NCBI GenBank assembly: GCA_038246545.1
Contig: JBBRVW010000004.1
Location: 1 to 64,000 of the forward strand
DNA length: 64,000 bases
Direction: 5' to 3'
Source of the DNA: JBBRVW01 sp038246545
Lineage (GTDB): Bacteria; Actinomycetota; Actinomycetes; JACCUZ01
Below, piece by piece: positions 51,410-58,927 of this stretch. The position numbers and the translations under genes are program-made. Positions within the stretch are counted from its first letter, which is position 1. Every line of letters begins with the position of its first letter. The notes under the pieces were generated by a model that worked only from the letters and a program-made list of their open reading frames with translations, did not search any database and was not told the origin of the DNA.

Positions 51410-52453
51410 ATGCCGACGGCGCCGGTCGAGCCGGCCACCGCACCACGACGCGCCGACCTCGTGCTCGAGGGCGGTGGCGTCAAGGGCATCGCGCTGTCCG
51501 GCGCGGCCGCGACGCTGGGCCGGGCCGGCTACACGTTCCCCCGCGTCGCGGGCACCTCCGCCGGCGCGGTGGTCGCTGCGTTCCTGGTCGCCCTGCAGCG
51601 CGCCGGTGAGCCGGTCGAGCGGCTCGAGGACGTCGCCCGCACGCTCGACTACCGGCGGCTGCGCGACCGCGGCCTCGTCGGCCGGGCCGCCGGCCCGCTG
51701 GCCCGGCTGGTCGACGGCTTCTCGCTCGCCTTCGACGGCGGCGTCTTCGAGGGCGACTACCTGCGCTCCTGGGTCAAGGGCGCGCTGGGCGACCTCGGCG
51801 TCCGCACGTTCGGCGACCTCCGGCAGGACGACCCGGGCAGCAGCCTGCCCGAGGACATGCGCTACTCCCTGCTGGTGACGGCGAGCGACGTCTCGCGCAA
51901 GCGGTTCGTCCGGCTGCCCTGGGACTACGCCCTCTACGGGCTGGACCCCGACGAGCAGGAGGTCGCCGACGCCGTGCGGGCGTCAGCCTCCATCCCGTTC
52001 TTCTTCGAGCCGGTGACGCTGCGCTCCCACGGCGCCGACGGCCCACAGGTGTCGACGTTGGTCGACGGTGGGGTGCTGTCGAACTTCCCGATCGCCGTGT
52101 TCGACCGGACCGACGGGCAGCCGCCGCGCTGGCCGACGTTCGGCGTGCGGCTGTCCATGCGGCCCGACGGCCGCGCGAGCACCACCGAGGTGCGCGGCAC
52201 GGTCTCGCTCGCGCTGTCGCTGGTCGAGACGATGCTCGAGGCGTGCGACGCGCAGCACATCGACGACCCGTGCGTGCAGGCCCGCAGCGTCTTCGTCGAC
52301 ACCGGCGGCATCTCACCGGTCGACTTCGGCATCACCGACGAGCAGCAGGAGCAGCTGCTGCTCGCCGGCCACCAGGCCGCTGGTGGCTTCCTCGCGAGCT
52401 GGGACTGGGCGTCCTACCTGCGCACCTGCCGCGGCGTCGGGGCCGGCGCATGA
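51410..52453 (+). CDS. Patatin-like phospholipase
   Basis: The 347-residue protein has the patatin oxyanion motif LEGGGVKGIALSG (residues 19-31), nucleophile Ser50 in GTSAG and catalytic Asp219 in LVDGGVLSNFPI, so it should hydrolyse acyl esters of lipids. No signal peptide is present. The upstream bases have a TAGGGT box seven bases before the ATG and no Shine-Dalgarno, which suggests a leaderless mRNA. The stop overlaps the next start as ATGA, coupling it to the dehydrogenase gene. Confidence 0.9.
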   Translation: MPTAPVEPATAPRRADLVLEGGGVKGIALSGAAATLGRAGYTFPRVAGTSAGAVVAAFLVALQRAGEPVERLEDVARTLDYRRLRDRGLVGRAAGPLARLVDGFSLAFDGGVFEGDYLRSWVKGALGDLGVRTFGDLRQDDPGSSLPEDMRYSLLVTASDVSRKRFVRLPWDYALYGLDPDEQEVADAVRASASIPFFFEPVTLRSHGADGPQVSTLVDGGVLSNFPIAVFDRTDGQPPRWPTFGVRLSMRPDGRASTTEVRGTVSLALSLVETMLEACDAQHIDDPCVQARSVFVDTGGISPVDFGITDEQQEQLLLAGHQAAGGFLASWDWASYLRTCRGVGAGA

Positions 52454-53352
52454 GGCTCTGGCTGCCGTACGCCGACTGGCGCGACGCCCTCGAGCTGCCG
52501 GCCGGCGTCGAGGTCGACGTCTACGACGGTCGCGGCGAGCCGCCGTCGTCCGATGTCGAGATGTACGTGCTGCCGTACATGGCCGGCGACGCGCCGGCCC
52601 GGCAGATGGCGGACCTGCCGTCGCTGCGGGTGGCCCAGACCCTGACCGCGGGAGTCGACGACGTCCGACCGCACGTGCCCGACGGCGTGACCCTGTGCAA
52701 CGCCCGCGGCGTGCACGACGCGTCGACCGCCGAGCTCGCCGTGGCACTGGTGCTCGCCTCCCAGCGCGGGATCCCCGACCACGTCCGGGCGGCGGAGCGC
52801 GGCGAGTGGGCACACGAGACCCGGCCGTCGCTCGCCGACCGCCGGGTGCTGCTCGTCGGCTACGGCTCGGTCGGCGCCGCGGTCGAGGCGCGGCTGGCCG
52901 GCTTCGAGTGCGAGGTGCGCCGGGTGGCGCGTCGCGCGCGGGACGGTGTCGAGCCGTTCGAGCGGCTCCCCGCGCTGCTGCCGTGGGCCGAGGTCGTCGT
53001 CCTGACGGTCCCGATGACCGACGACACCCGCGGTCTCGTCGACGCCGCGTTCCTGGCCGCGCTGCCCGACGGCGCCCTGGTCGTCAACGTCGCACGCGGC
53101 CCGGTCGTGGTCACCGACGACCTGGTCGCCGAGCTCGGCAGCGGCCGGCTGCGGGCCGCCCTCGACGTCACCGACCCCGAGCCGCTGCCGTCGGGGCACC
53201 CGCTGTGGTCCTGCCCCGGCCTGCTCGTGAGCCCGCACGTCGGCGGCGACTCCACCGCGTTCCTGCCCCGCGCCGCGCGGCTGGTCGCCGACCAGGTCCG
53301 GCGGTACGTCGCGGGCGAGCCGCTCGCGAACGTCATCACCGCGTCGTACTGA
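52450..53352 (+). CDS. D-isomer-specific 2-hydroxyacid dehydrogenase
   Basis: The 300-residue protein has an NAD(P)-binding domain with VLLVGYGSVGAAVEARLAGF, the substrate-side VVNVARGPVVVTDDLV containing the conserved Arg, DVTDPEPLPSGHPLW with the conserved Glu, and VSPHVGGDSTAF with the catalytic His. It reduces or oxidises a 2-keto/2-hydroxy acid such as glyoxylate or hydroxypyruvate; the exact substrate is unclear. It is coupled by ATGA to the patatin gene. Confidence 0.9.
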   Translation: MRLWLPYADWRDALELPAGVEVDVYDGRGEPPSSDVEMYVLPYMAGDAPARQMADLPSLRVAQTLTAGVDDVRPHVPDGVTLCNARGVHDASTAELAVALVLASQRGIPDHVRAAERGEWAHETRPSLADRRVLLVGYGSVGAAVEARLAGFECEVRRVARRARDGVEPFERLPALLPWAEVVVLTVPMTDDTRGLVDAAFLAALPDGALVVNVARGPVVVTDDLVAELGSGRLRAALDVTDPEPLPSGHPLWSCPGLLVSPHVGGDSTAFLPRAARLVADQVRRYVAGEPLANVITASY

Positions 53353-53366
53353 CGTACGCTCCGCGC

Positions 53367-54695
53367 GTGCAGCCACGGCGCCGCGACGACGAGCTTGCCG
53401 CGGGGGGCGACGGGGGACAGCGCAGTCCGGGGCGCCGGCGGCTGGGCTGGGCGGCCGCGGCCGTGGTCGCCGGCACCGCGCTGGCCGTCGTCCGGCCGGA
53501 CCTGGCCCTGCACGGCAGTCCCACCGTCCGGCCCGCTCCGACCTCCTCGCCGACCCGGCCGGCCGGGCCGACCACCGTCGCCTGGGACATCCGGGGCGAC
53601 CTCGCCGACAGCCGGGCGTTCGTGTCCGACGCCGTGCGCCGGATCCGGCGCGAGTCGTCCCGCGTCGCCCGCATCCTCTGGGCCGGGCAGCTGCCGGACG
53701 GCACCCGGCTCGCCCTCGGCGGGACCGACGTCGCGGGCGGCGCTGCCGCCACCACTGTCCACGCGATGCTCGCGCCGCCCGGCACCGTCGTCGACGACGC
53801 GTCGGTCACCGAGGTGGCCACCCTGTCCGACGAGCAGCAGGTGCTCGCCTGGGTCGGACCCGGCACCGACGGGCACACCTTCGCCGTCGTCCTCAGCCGC
53901 CCCGGACCGGTGCGGTTCGAGGTCTCCGGCCGCGTCGACTTCGCCGCCGACGGTTCGGCCAGCCGGCAGTGGCAGCAGGTGCGGACCCGCGACGGCGCCG
54001 CCGTGGTCGACCTCGGCACCGACGTCGACCCTGCTGTCGCGGTGCGGGCGACCGGTGTCGGCGTGCTGGCGACGACCGAGGTCTTCCCGGTGGTGGGTCA
54101 CGGTGACGGCACCGGCCCGGTCCGTGTCGACGGCGCGTCGGGACCGGCGTACCGGGGTCCGCGTCAGTCGCTGCTGGTGCGCGGCCTGCGTGACTCGCTG
54201 GGCAGCCTGGTCGACCTCGCGGCGGCCCGGCCGAGGGTGCTGTGGAGCGGGACGCCGTGGAAGGGCCGGCGGCTGGCGCTGGTGCTCGTCACGCGGCCGG
54301 ACGGGGTCCGGCTGCAGACCGTGGTGGGAGAGCAGGTGGGCGCTGCGTTCGGTGCCGGTGTGCGCGCGCTGCCGGCCGGTGACCCGGACGAGGTGCCCTG
54401 GCTGCTGGAGCCGTTCACCTCGGCGGACCCGACGTTCCTGCTCTGCCCGACCGGCCCGGGCACCCTGGTCTACCGGCGGCCCGGCCGGGTGGCCCGGCTG
54501 CCGGTGCCGGCGAGCGGCGCTGTCGGCATCGTGGAGCCCGGTGCCGCGCCGCCCAGTGCCCGGGGGGCCGACGTGACGCTGCTCGACCCGGGCGGACGCC
54601 GGCTGCTGCGCACGGTCCTGCCCGACCACGGCCTCGACGACCCTCTGGCCCTGGGTCCCACCCCGCCCGTGCGTGCCGGGAGCACCTTCCGATGA
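53367..54695 (+). CDS. Membrane-anchored protein of unknown function
   Basis: The 442-residue protein has a charged N-terminus, one membrane segment around residues 27-43 (LGWAAAAVVAGTALAVVRPD), a Pro/Thr/Ser linker and about 370 extracellular residues with regular beta-rich repeats (RVARILWAGQLPDGTRLALG, RPRVLWSGTPWKGRRLALVL). The two quoted segments resemble each other, so the ectodomain may contain a duplicated module that repeats near residues 90 and 290. No catalytic motif is recognised. The GTG at 53367 follows the dehydrogenase stop by 14 bases. Codon use is normal for the window. Confidence 0.75.
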   Translation: MQPRRRDDELAAGGDGGQRSPGRRRLGWAAAAVVAGTALAVVRPDLALHGSPTVRPAPTSSPTRPAGPTTVAWDIRGDLADSRAFVSDAVRRIRRESSRVARILWAGQLPDGTRLALGGTDVAGGAAATTVHAMLAPPGTVVDDASVTEVATLSDEQQVLAWVGPGTDGHTFAVVLSRPGPVRFEVSGRVDFAADGSASRQWQQVRTRDGAAVVDLGTDVDPAVAVRATGVGVLATTEVFPVVGHGDGTGPVRVDGASGPAYRGPRQSLLVRGLRDSLGSLVDLAAARPRVLWSGTPWKGRRLALVLVTRPDGVRLQTVVGEQVGAAFGAGVRALPAGDPDEVPWLLEPFTSADPTFLLCPTGPGTLVYRRPGRVARLPVPASGAVGIVEPGAAPPSARGADVTLLDPGGRRLLRTVLPDHGLDDPLALGPTPPVRAGSTFR

Positions 54696-54754
54696 GTCCC
54701 GGCTCCGTCCCCGGTCTGGTGTAGGACAGTCCTGAGACCGGACGAGGGAGACAC

Positions 54755-55846
54755 ATGTCCACCACCCTGCTGCTCGTCGGCACCCGCAAGGGCCTCTGGG
54801 TCGCCCGGAGCGACGACGACCGCCGCGCCTGGCGGGTCGAGGGCCCGTCGTTCGTCATGAACGCGGTCTACGCCGTCGCGCTGGACACCCGCGGGGGCCG
54901 CACCCGGCTGCTCGCCAGCGCCGACAGCGAGCACTGGGGGCCCTCGGTGTTCCGCTCCGACGACCTCGGGGCGACCTGGCAGGAGACCGCGGAGGGCGCG
55001 GGCCACTTCCCGGCCGACACCGGCGCCACGCTCACGCGGTTCTGGGCGCTGGCGCCCGGGCCCGAGGACCAGCCGGGTGTCGTGTGGGCCGGCAGCGAGC
55101 CGTCGGCCGTCTGGCGCTCCGACGACCGCGGCGAGACCTTCGAGCTGGTCCGCGGCCTCTGGGACCACCCCCACCGGGAGCAGTGGGGAGCGGGCTTCGG
55201 CGGTCAGGCCGCCCACACCGTGCTGCCGCACCCCACCGACCCGGCCCGGATCTCGGTGGCCATGAGCACCGGCGGCTACTACCGCAGTGCCGACGCCGGA
55301 GCCACCTGGGAGCCCGCCAACAAGGGCATCAAGGCCTACTTCTTCCCCGACCCGTGGCCCGAGTTCGGCCAGTGCGTCCACAAGGTCGACTTCAACCGCG
55401 AGCGGCCGGACCAGCTCTGGGCGCAGAACCACCACGGCGTCTACCGCAGCGACGACGCCGGCACGACCTGGTTGTCCGTCGCCGAGGGCCTCCCGTCGGA
55501 CTTCGGCTTCCCGGTGGTCGCGCACCCGCGCCGGCCCGGCGCGGCGTACTACTTCCCGCTCGTCGCGGACAGCGAGCGGTTGCCGCCGGAAGGCAAGGCC
55601 CGGGTCTACCGCACGGTCGACGAGGGTGCGTCCTGGGAGGCGCTCACCGAGGGACTGCCGCAGCAGGACTTCTACGGCGCCGTGCTGCGCGACGCGATGT
55701 GCGCCGACGATGCGGACACCACCGGCGTCTACGTCGGGACCCGCACCGGCAACCTGTTCGCCAGCAACGACGAGGGCGACTCCTGGTCGACGCTGGCGAG
55801 CGACCTTCCCGACGTGCTGTGCGTCCGCGCTGCGACGGTGGCCTGA
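54755..55846 (+). CDS. BNR-repeat/sialidase-like beta-propeller protein
   Basis: The 363-residue protein has no signal peptide and carries at least six BNR/Asp-box motifs (S-x-D-x-G-x-T-W type): SDDLGATW, SDDRGETF, SADAGATW, SDDAGTTW, TVDEGASW and SNDEGDSW. It is often annotated as exo-alpha-sialidase, but the catalytic residues of sialidases are not visible, so a binding or unknown enzymatic role is more likely. GAGGGAGA precedes the ATG. A MoaD-like gene starts two bases after its stop, a pairing I recall from other actinobacteria. Confidence 0.85.
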   Translation: MSTTLLLVGTRKGLWVARSDDDRRAWRVEGPSFVMNAVYAVALDTRGGRTRLLASADSEHWGPSVFRSDDLGATWQETAEGAGHFPADTGATLTRFWALAPGPEDQPGVVWAGSEPSAVWRSDDRGETFELVRGLWDHPHREQWGAGFGGQAAHTVLPHPTDPARISVAMSTGGYYRSADAGATWEPANKGIKAYFFPDPWPEFGQCVHKVDFNRERPDQLWAQNHHGVYRSDDAGTTWLSVAEGLPSDFGFPVVAHPRRPGAAYYFPLVADSERLPPEGKARVYRTVDEGASWEALTEGLPQQDFYGAVLRDAMCADDADTTGVYVGTRTGNLFASNDEGDSWSTLASDLPDVLCVRAATVA

Positions 55847-55848
55847 GC

Positions 55849-56292
55849 GTGGTGCCGGACCACGGCGTCACCGTCGTGCTGCCCGGCGTGCTGCGCCCGC
55901 ACGCGGGCGGGGCGCACGAGGTCGGTGTCGAGGGCTCGACGGTCGGGGAGGTGCTGGACGCGCTGACCACGGCGCACCCCGCCCTCGGCCGGCGGCTGCG
56001 CGACGAGCAGGGCGCGCTGCGCCGGTTCGTCAACGTCTACGTCGGCGACACCGACGTCCGCGACGCGCAGGGGCTCGACACCCCCGTGCCGGTGGGCGGC
56101 CAGGTGGTCGTCCTGCCGTCCGTGGCCGGCGGCGCAGCGGAGCCGGCAGCCTGCGGTCAGGCGGCCGCGACGAGCGCCTCGGCCGGCGCCGGCTCGATCG
56201 GCGCCGCGGCGGCCGGTGCCCGGGCGGACCTGCGCGTCAGCCGTACGCCGAGCGCCACCACCGCGGCGCCGGCGACGGCGTCGAGCAGGTAG
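55849..56292 (+). CDS. MoaD/ThiS-like ubiquitin-fold protein with C-terminal tail
   Basis: Residues 1-95 form a MoaD/ThiS-type beta-grasp domain (VTVVLPGVLRPHAGGAHEV, STVGEVLDALTTAHPAL, RRFVNVYVGDTDVRDAQGLD) ending in VVVLPSVAGG. In the family the Gly-Gly is the C-terminus and is adenylated and thiocarboxylated. Here the frame runs 52 residues further as an Ala/Ser-rich tail that overlaps the PAP2 gene on the other strand by 136 bases. Either a stop after GG was lost, or the tail must be cut off to activate the protein. It pairs with the BNR-repeat gene. Confidence 0.75.
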   Translation: MVPDHGVTVVLPGVLRPHAGGAHEVGVEGSTVGEVLDALTTAHPALGRRLRDEQGALRRFVNVYVGDTDVRDAQGLDTPVPVGGQVVVLPSVAGGAAEPAACGQAAATSASAGAGSIGAAAAGARADLRVSRTPSATTAAPATASSR

Positions 56293-56966
56293 TGGTTGGC
56301 CGTCGAGACCACCACGAGGGTGGTGCCGACCGGGTAGAGGACGGCCAGGACCCGCACCCAGCGACGCCGGGCCAGCCGGAAGACCACCCAGGCGACCCAG
56401 ACCGCCCAGCCGACGTGCAGCGAGGGCATCGCTGCGAGCTGGTTGGTGAGGTCCCCGAGCCCCTTGGGGGCACTGGCGTCGCTGCCCCACCAGCCGAAGC
56501 TGGCGGTGCTCGCCAGCGTGTCGACGAAGCCAGGCAGCATCCGCGGCGGAGCCATCGGCACCAGCGTGAAGCCGACCAGGCCGATCGTGGAGGCGGCCAC
56601 GAGGGCGTTGCGGACGTGCCGGTAGTTGTCGTGGTGGCTGCGGTAGGCCCAGACCATGACCGCCGGGGTCACGACGTAGTGCAGCAGCGAGTACCAGTAG
56701 CTGGCCGCCAGGGCGAGCGCCGGCACCGCCTGGAGCGCGGCGTTGGCCGGGCCCTCGATGTCCAGGTGGAGCAGGCGCTCCACTGCGAGCAGGTCCTGGG
56801 CGTGGGCCAGGGCGGTCGGCATGGTCGCGTCGCCGAGCAGGCGGGCCGCGCTGTAGGCGAGGTACAGGAGGGCGAGCAGCCCGACCTCGCGCGGCCAGCG
56901 TCGCGAGCGGCCGGAGGGTGCCGGCAGCCGGGCACCCGCCCTGGCGCCGAGCTCGCACGTCGTCAT
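56157..56966 (-). CDS. PAP2-superfamily membrane phosphatase
   Basis: The 269-residue protein has about six membrane segments and the PAP2 motifs AAMPSLHVGWAVW (PSxH) and VSTANHYLLDAVAG (SxxxH with Asp). It is of the inositolphosphotransferase/AUR1-like type and probably acts on a lipid phosphate at the membrane. The ATG at 56966 gives a basic cytoplasmic start. The last 136 bases overlap the MoaD tail on the opposite strand. It diverges from ilvD. Confidence 0.85.
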   Translation of the reverse strand: MTTCELGARAGARLPAPSGRSRRWPREVGLLALLYLAYSAARLLGDATMPTALAHAQDLLAVERLLHLDIEGPANAALQAVPALALAASYWYSLLHYVVTPAVMVWAYRSHHDNYRHVRNALVAASTIGLVGFTLVPMAPPRMLPGFVDTLASTASFGWWGSDASAPKGLGDLTNQLAAMPSLHVGWAVWVAWVVFRLARRRWVRVLAVLYPVGTTLVVVSTANHYLLDAVAGAAVVALGVRLTRRSARAPAAAAPIEPAPAEALVAAA

Positions 56967-57023
56967 GTCCCTCAGCCTCCGCCGTCTGCTGCCGTCCGGC
57001 CAGGGAGCCAGCCGCCTGGTCCC

Positions 57024-57072
57024 GGGTGGGGTTGTCCCCACCCCAGTGAGCACCCCCCGGCTTGCAGCCGGG
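57024..57072 (+). promoter_or_regulatory. Two strong hairpins in the ilvD upstream region
   Basis: GGGTGGGG-TTGT-CCCCACCC (57024-57043) and CCCGGCT-TGC-AGCCGGG (57056-57072) are perfect stems 113-161 bases before the ilvD GTG. They lie in the divergent PAP2/ilvD region. They could form part of a leader RNA or protect the transcript; no leader peptide rich in Ile, Leu or Val was found here. Confidence 0.4.
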
Positions 57073-57184
57073 TTGCGACCCACTGGCGAGGGTCTCCGCG
57101 GGCAGCTGGCTACGGCCCCCGGTGGTGATCTCGTCGGCCGGGACACGGCCCGCACGCGGTCGCCAACAATGGCAGCATCGGGGC

Positions 57185-58909
57185 GTGCCGACGCATTCCA
57201 CCACGGACGGATCCGTTTCTTCACCCGATATCAAGCCGCGCTCCCGGGACGTCACCGACGGCCTGGAGAAGGCAGCCGCCCGGGGGATGCTCCGGGCCGT
57301 CGGGATGGGTGACGCCGACTTCGCCAAGCCCCAGATCGGGGTCGCCTCGTCCTGGAACGAGATCACCCCCTGCAACCTGTCCCTCGACCGCCTGGCGAAG
57401 GCGGCGAAGGACGGCGTGCACGCGGCCGGGGGCTACCCGCTCGAGTTCGGCACCATCTCGGTCTCCGACGGCATCTCGATGGGCCACGAGGGGATGCACT
57501 TCTCGCTCGTGTCCCGCGAGGTCATCGCCGACTCGGTCGAGGTCGTCATGCAGGCCGAGCGCCTCGACGGCTCGGTCCTGCTCGCCGGCTGCGACAAGTC
57601 GCTGCCCGGAATGCTCATGGCGGCGGCGCGGCTCGACCTCGCCAGCGTCTTCCTCTACGCCGGCACGATCCTGCCCGGGATCGCGAAGATGTCCGACGGC
57701 ACCGAGAGGCAGGTCACGATCATCGACGCCTTCGAGGCGGTCGGTGCCTGCGCCCGCGGGCTCATGAGCCGCGAGGACGTCGACGCCATCGAACGGGCGA
57801 TCTGCCCCGGTGAGGGCGCCTGCGGCGGCATGTACACCGCCAACACCATGGCCAGCGCCGCCGAGGCGCTGGGCATGTCCCTGCCCGGCAGCGCCGCACC
57901 GCCGGCCACCGACCGACGCCGCGACGGGTTCGCGCGCAGGTCCGGCGAGGCCGTGGTCGAGATGCTGCGCCGCGGCATCACCGCGCGCGACGTCATGGTC
58001 AAGGAGGCCTTCGAGAACGCCATCGCCGTGGTGATGGCGTTCGGCGGCTCGACCAACGCGGTACTGCACCTGCTGGCGATCGCCTTCGAGGCGGCAGTCC
58101 CGCTCGACCTCGACGACTTCCGGCGGATCGGCGCGAAGGTTCCCCACCTGGCCGACGTGAAGCCGTTCGGGCAGTACGTGATGACCGACGTCGACCGGGT
58201 CGGCGGTGTCCCCGTCGTGATGCGGGCTCTCCTCGACGCCGGGCTGCTGCACGGGGACGTGCTCACCGTCACCGGGCGCACGATGGCCGAGAACCTCGCC
58301 GACATCGCCCCGCCCGACGTCGACGGCAAGGTCCTGCGCGCCATGTCCGAGCCGATCCACCGCACCGGCGGCCTGACCATCCTGCGGGGAAGCCTCGCGC
58401 CGGACGGCGCGGTCGTGAAGACCGCCGGCTTCGACGCCGACGTCTTCGAGGGCACCGCCCGGGTGTTCGACCGGGAGCGGGCCGCGATGGACGCGCTGGC
58501 CGACGGCACGATCGTGGCCGGCGACGCCGTCGTCATCCGGTACGAGGGCCCGAAGGGCGGCCCCGGCATGCGCGAGATGCTCGCGATCACCGGTGCCATC
58601 AAGGGTGCCGGGCTGGGCAAGGACGTCCTGCTGCTCACCGACGGGCGCTTCTCCGGCGGCACCACCGGCCTGTGCGTCGGGCACGTCGCGCCGGAGGCCG
58701 TCGACGGCGGCCCGATCGCCTTCGTGCGCGACGGCGACCGGATCCGGCTCGACGTGGCGGCCATGACGCTCGACCTGCTCGTCGACGACGACGAGCTGGC
58801 TGCCCGGCGTACCGGCTGGGAGCCGCTGCCGCCGGTCTACACCGGCGGGGTTCTGGCGAAGTACACGAAGCTGGTGGGCTCGGCGGCCCAGGGAGCTGTC
58901 TGCACCTGA
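57185..58909 (+). CDS. ilvD: Dihydroxy-acid dehydratase
   Basis: IlvD dehydrates dihydroxy acids to 2-keto acids in isoleucine and valine synthesis and carries an Fe-S cluster. The 574-residue protein has the three cluster cysteines in ITPCNLSLDR, AGCDKSLPGM and EGACGGMYTANTM, plus LLTDGRFSGGTTGLCVGHV near the end. The GTG at 57185 gives the short N-terminus normal for the family; the ribosome site is weak. It lies 2 kb from ilvB-ilvH-ilvC and is separated from them by the HD-GYP gene. Confidence 0.95.
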   Translation: MPTHSTTDGSVSSPDIKPRSRDVTDGLEKAAARGMLRAVGMGDADFAKPQIGVASSWNEITPCNLSLDRLAKAAKDGVHAAGGYPLEFGTISVSDGISMGHEGMHFSLVSREVIADSVEVVMQAERLDGSVLLAGCDKSLPGMLMAAARLDLASVFLYAGTILPGIAKMSDGTERQVTIIDAFEAVGACARGLMSREDVDAIERAICPGEGACGGMYTANTMASAAEALGMSLPGSAAPPATDRRRDGFARRSGEAVVEMLRRGITARDVMVKEAFENAIAVVMAFGGSTNAVLHLLAIAFEAAVPLDLDDFRRIGAKVPHLADVKPFGQYVMTDVDRVGGVPVVMRALLDAGLLHGDVLTVTGRTMAENLADIAPPDVDGKVLRAMSEPIHRTGGLTILRGSLAPDGAVVKTAGFDADVFEGTARVFDRERAAMDALADGTIVAGDAVVIRYEGPKGGPGMREMLAITGAIKGAGLGKDVLLLTDGRFSGGTTGLCVGHVAPEAVDGGPIAFVRDGDRIRLDVAAMTLDLLVDDDELAARRTGWEPLPPVYTGGVLAKYTKLVGSAAQGAVCT

Positions 58910-58927
58910 GCCCGGGCCGTCGGCTCG

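Noticed and set aside
54755..55846. A true exo-alpha-sialidase
   Set aside because: Asp-box repeats are present, but the Arg triad and catalytic Tyr/Glu of sialidases are not identifiable, and there is no secretion signal.
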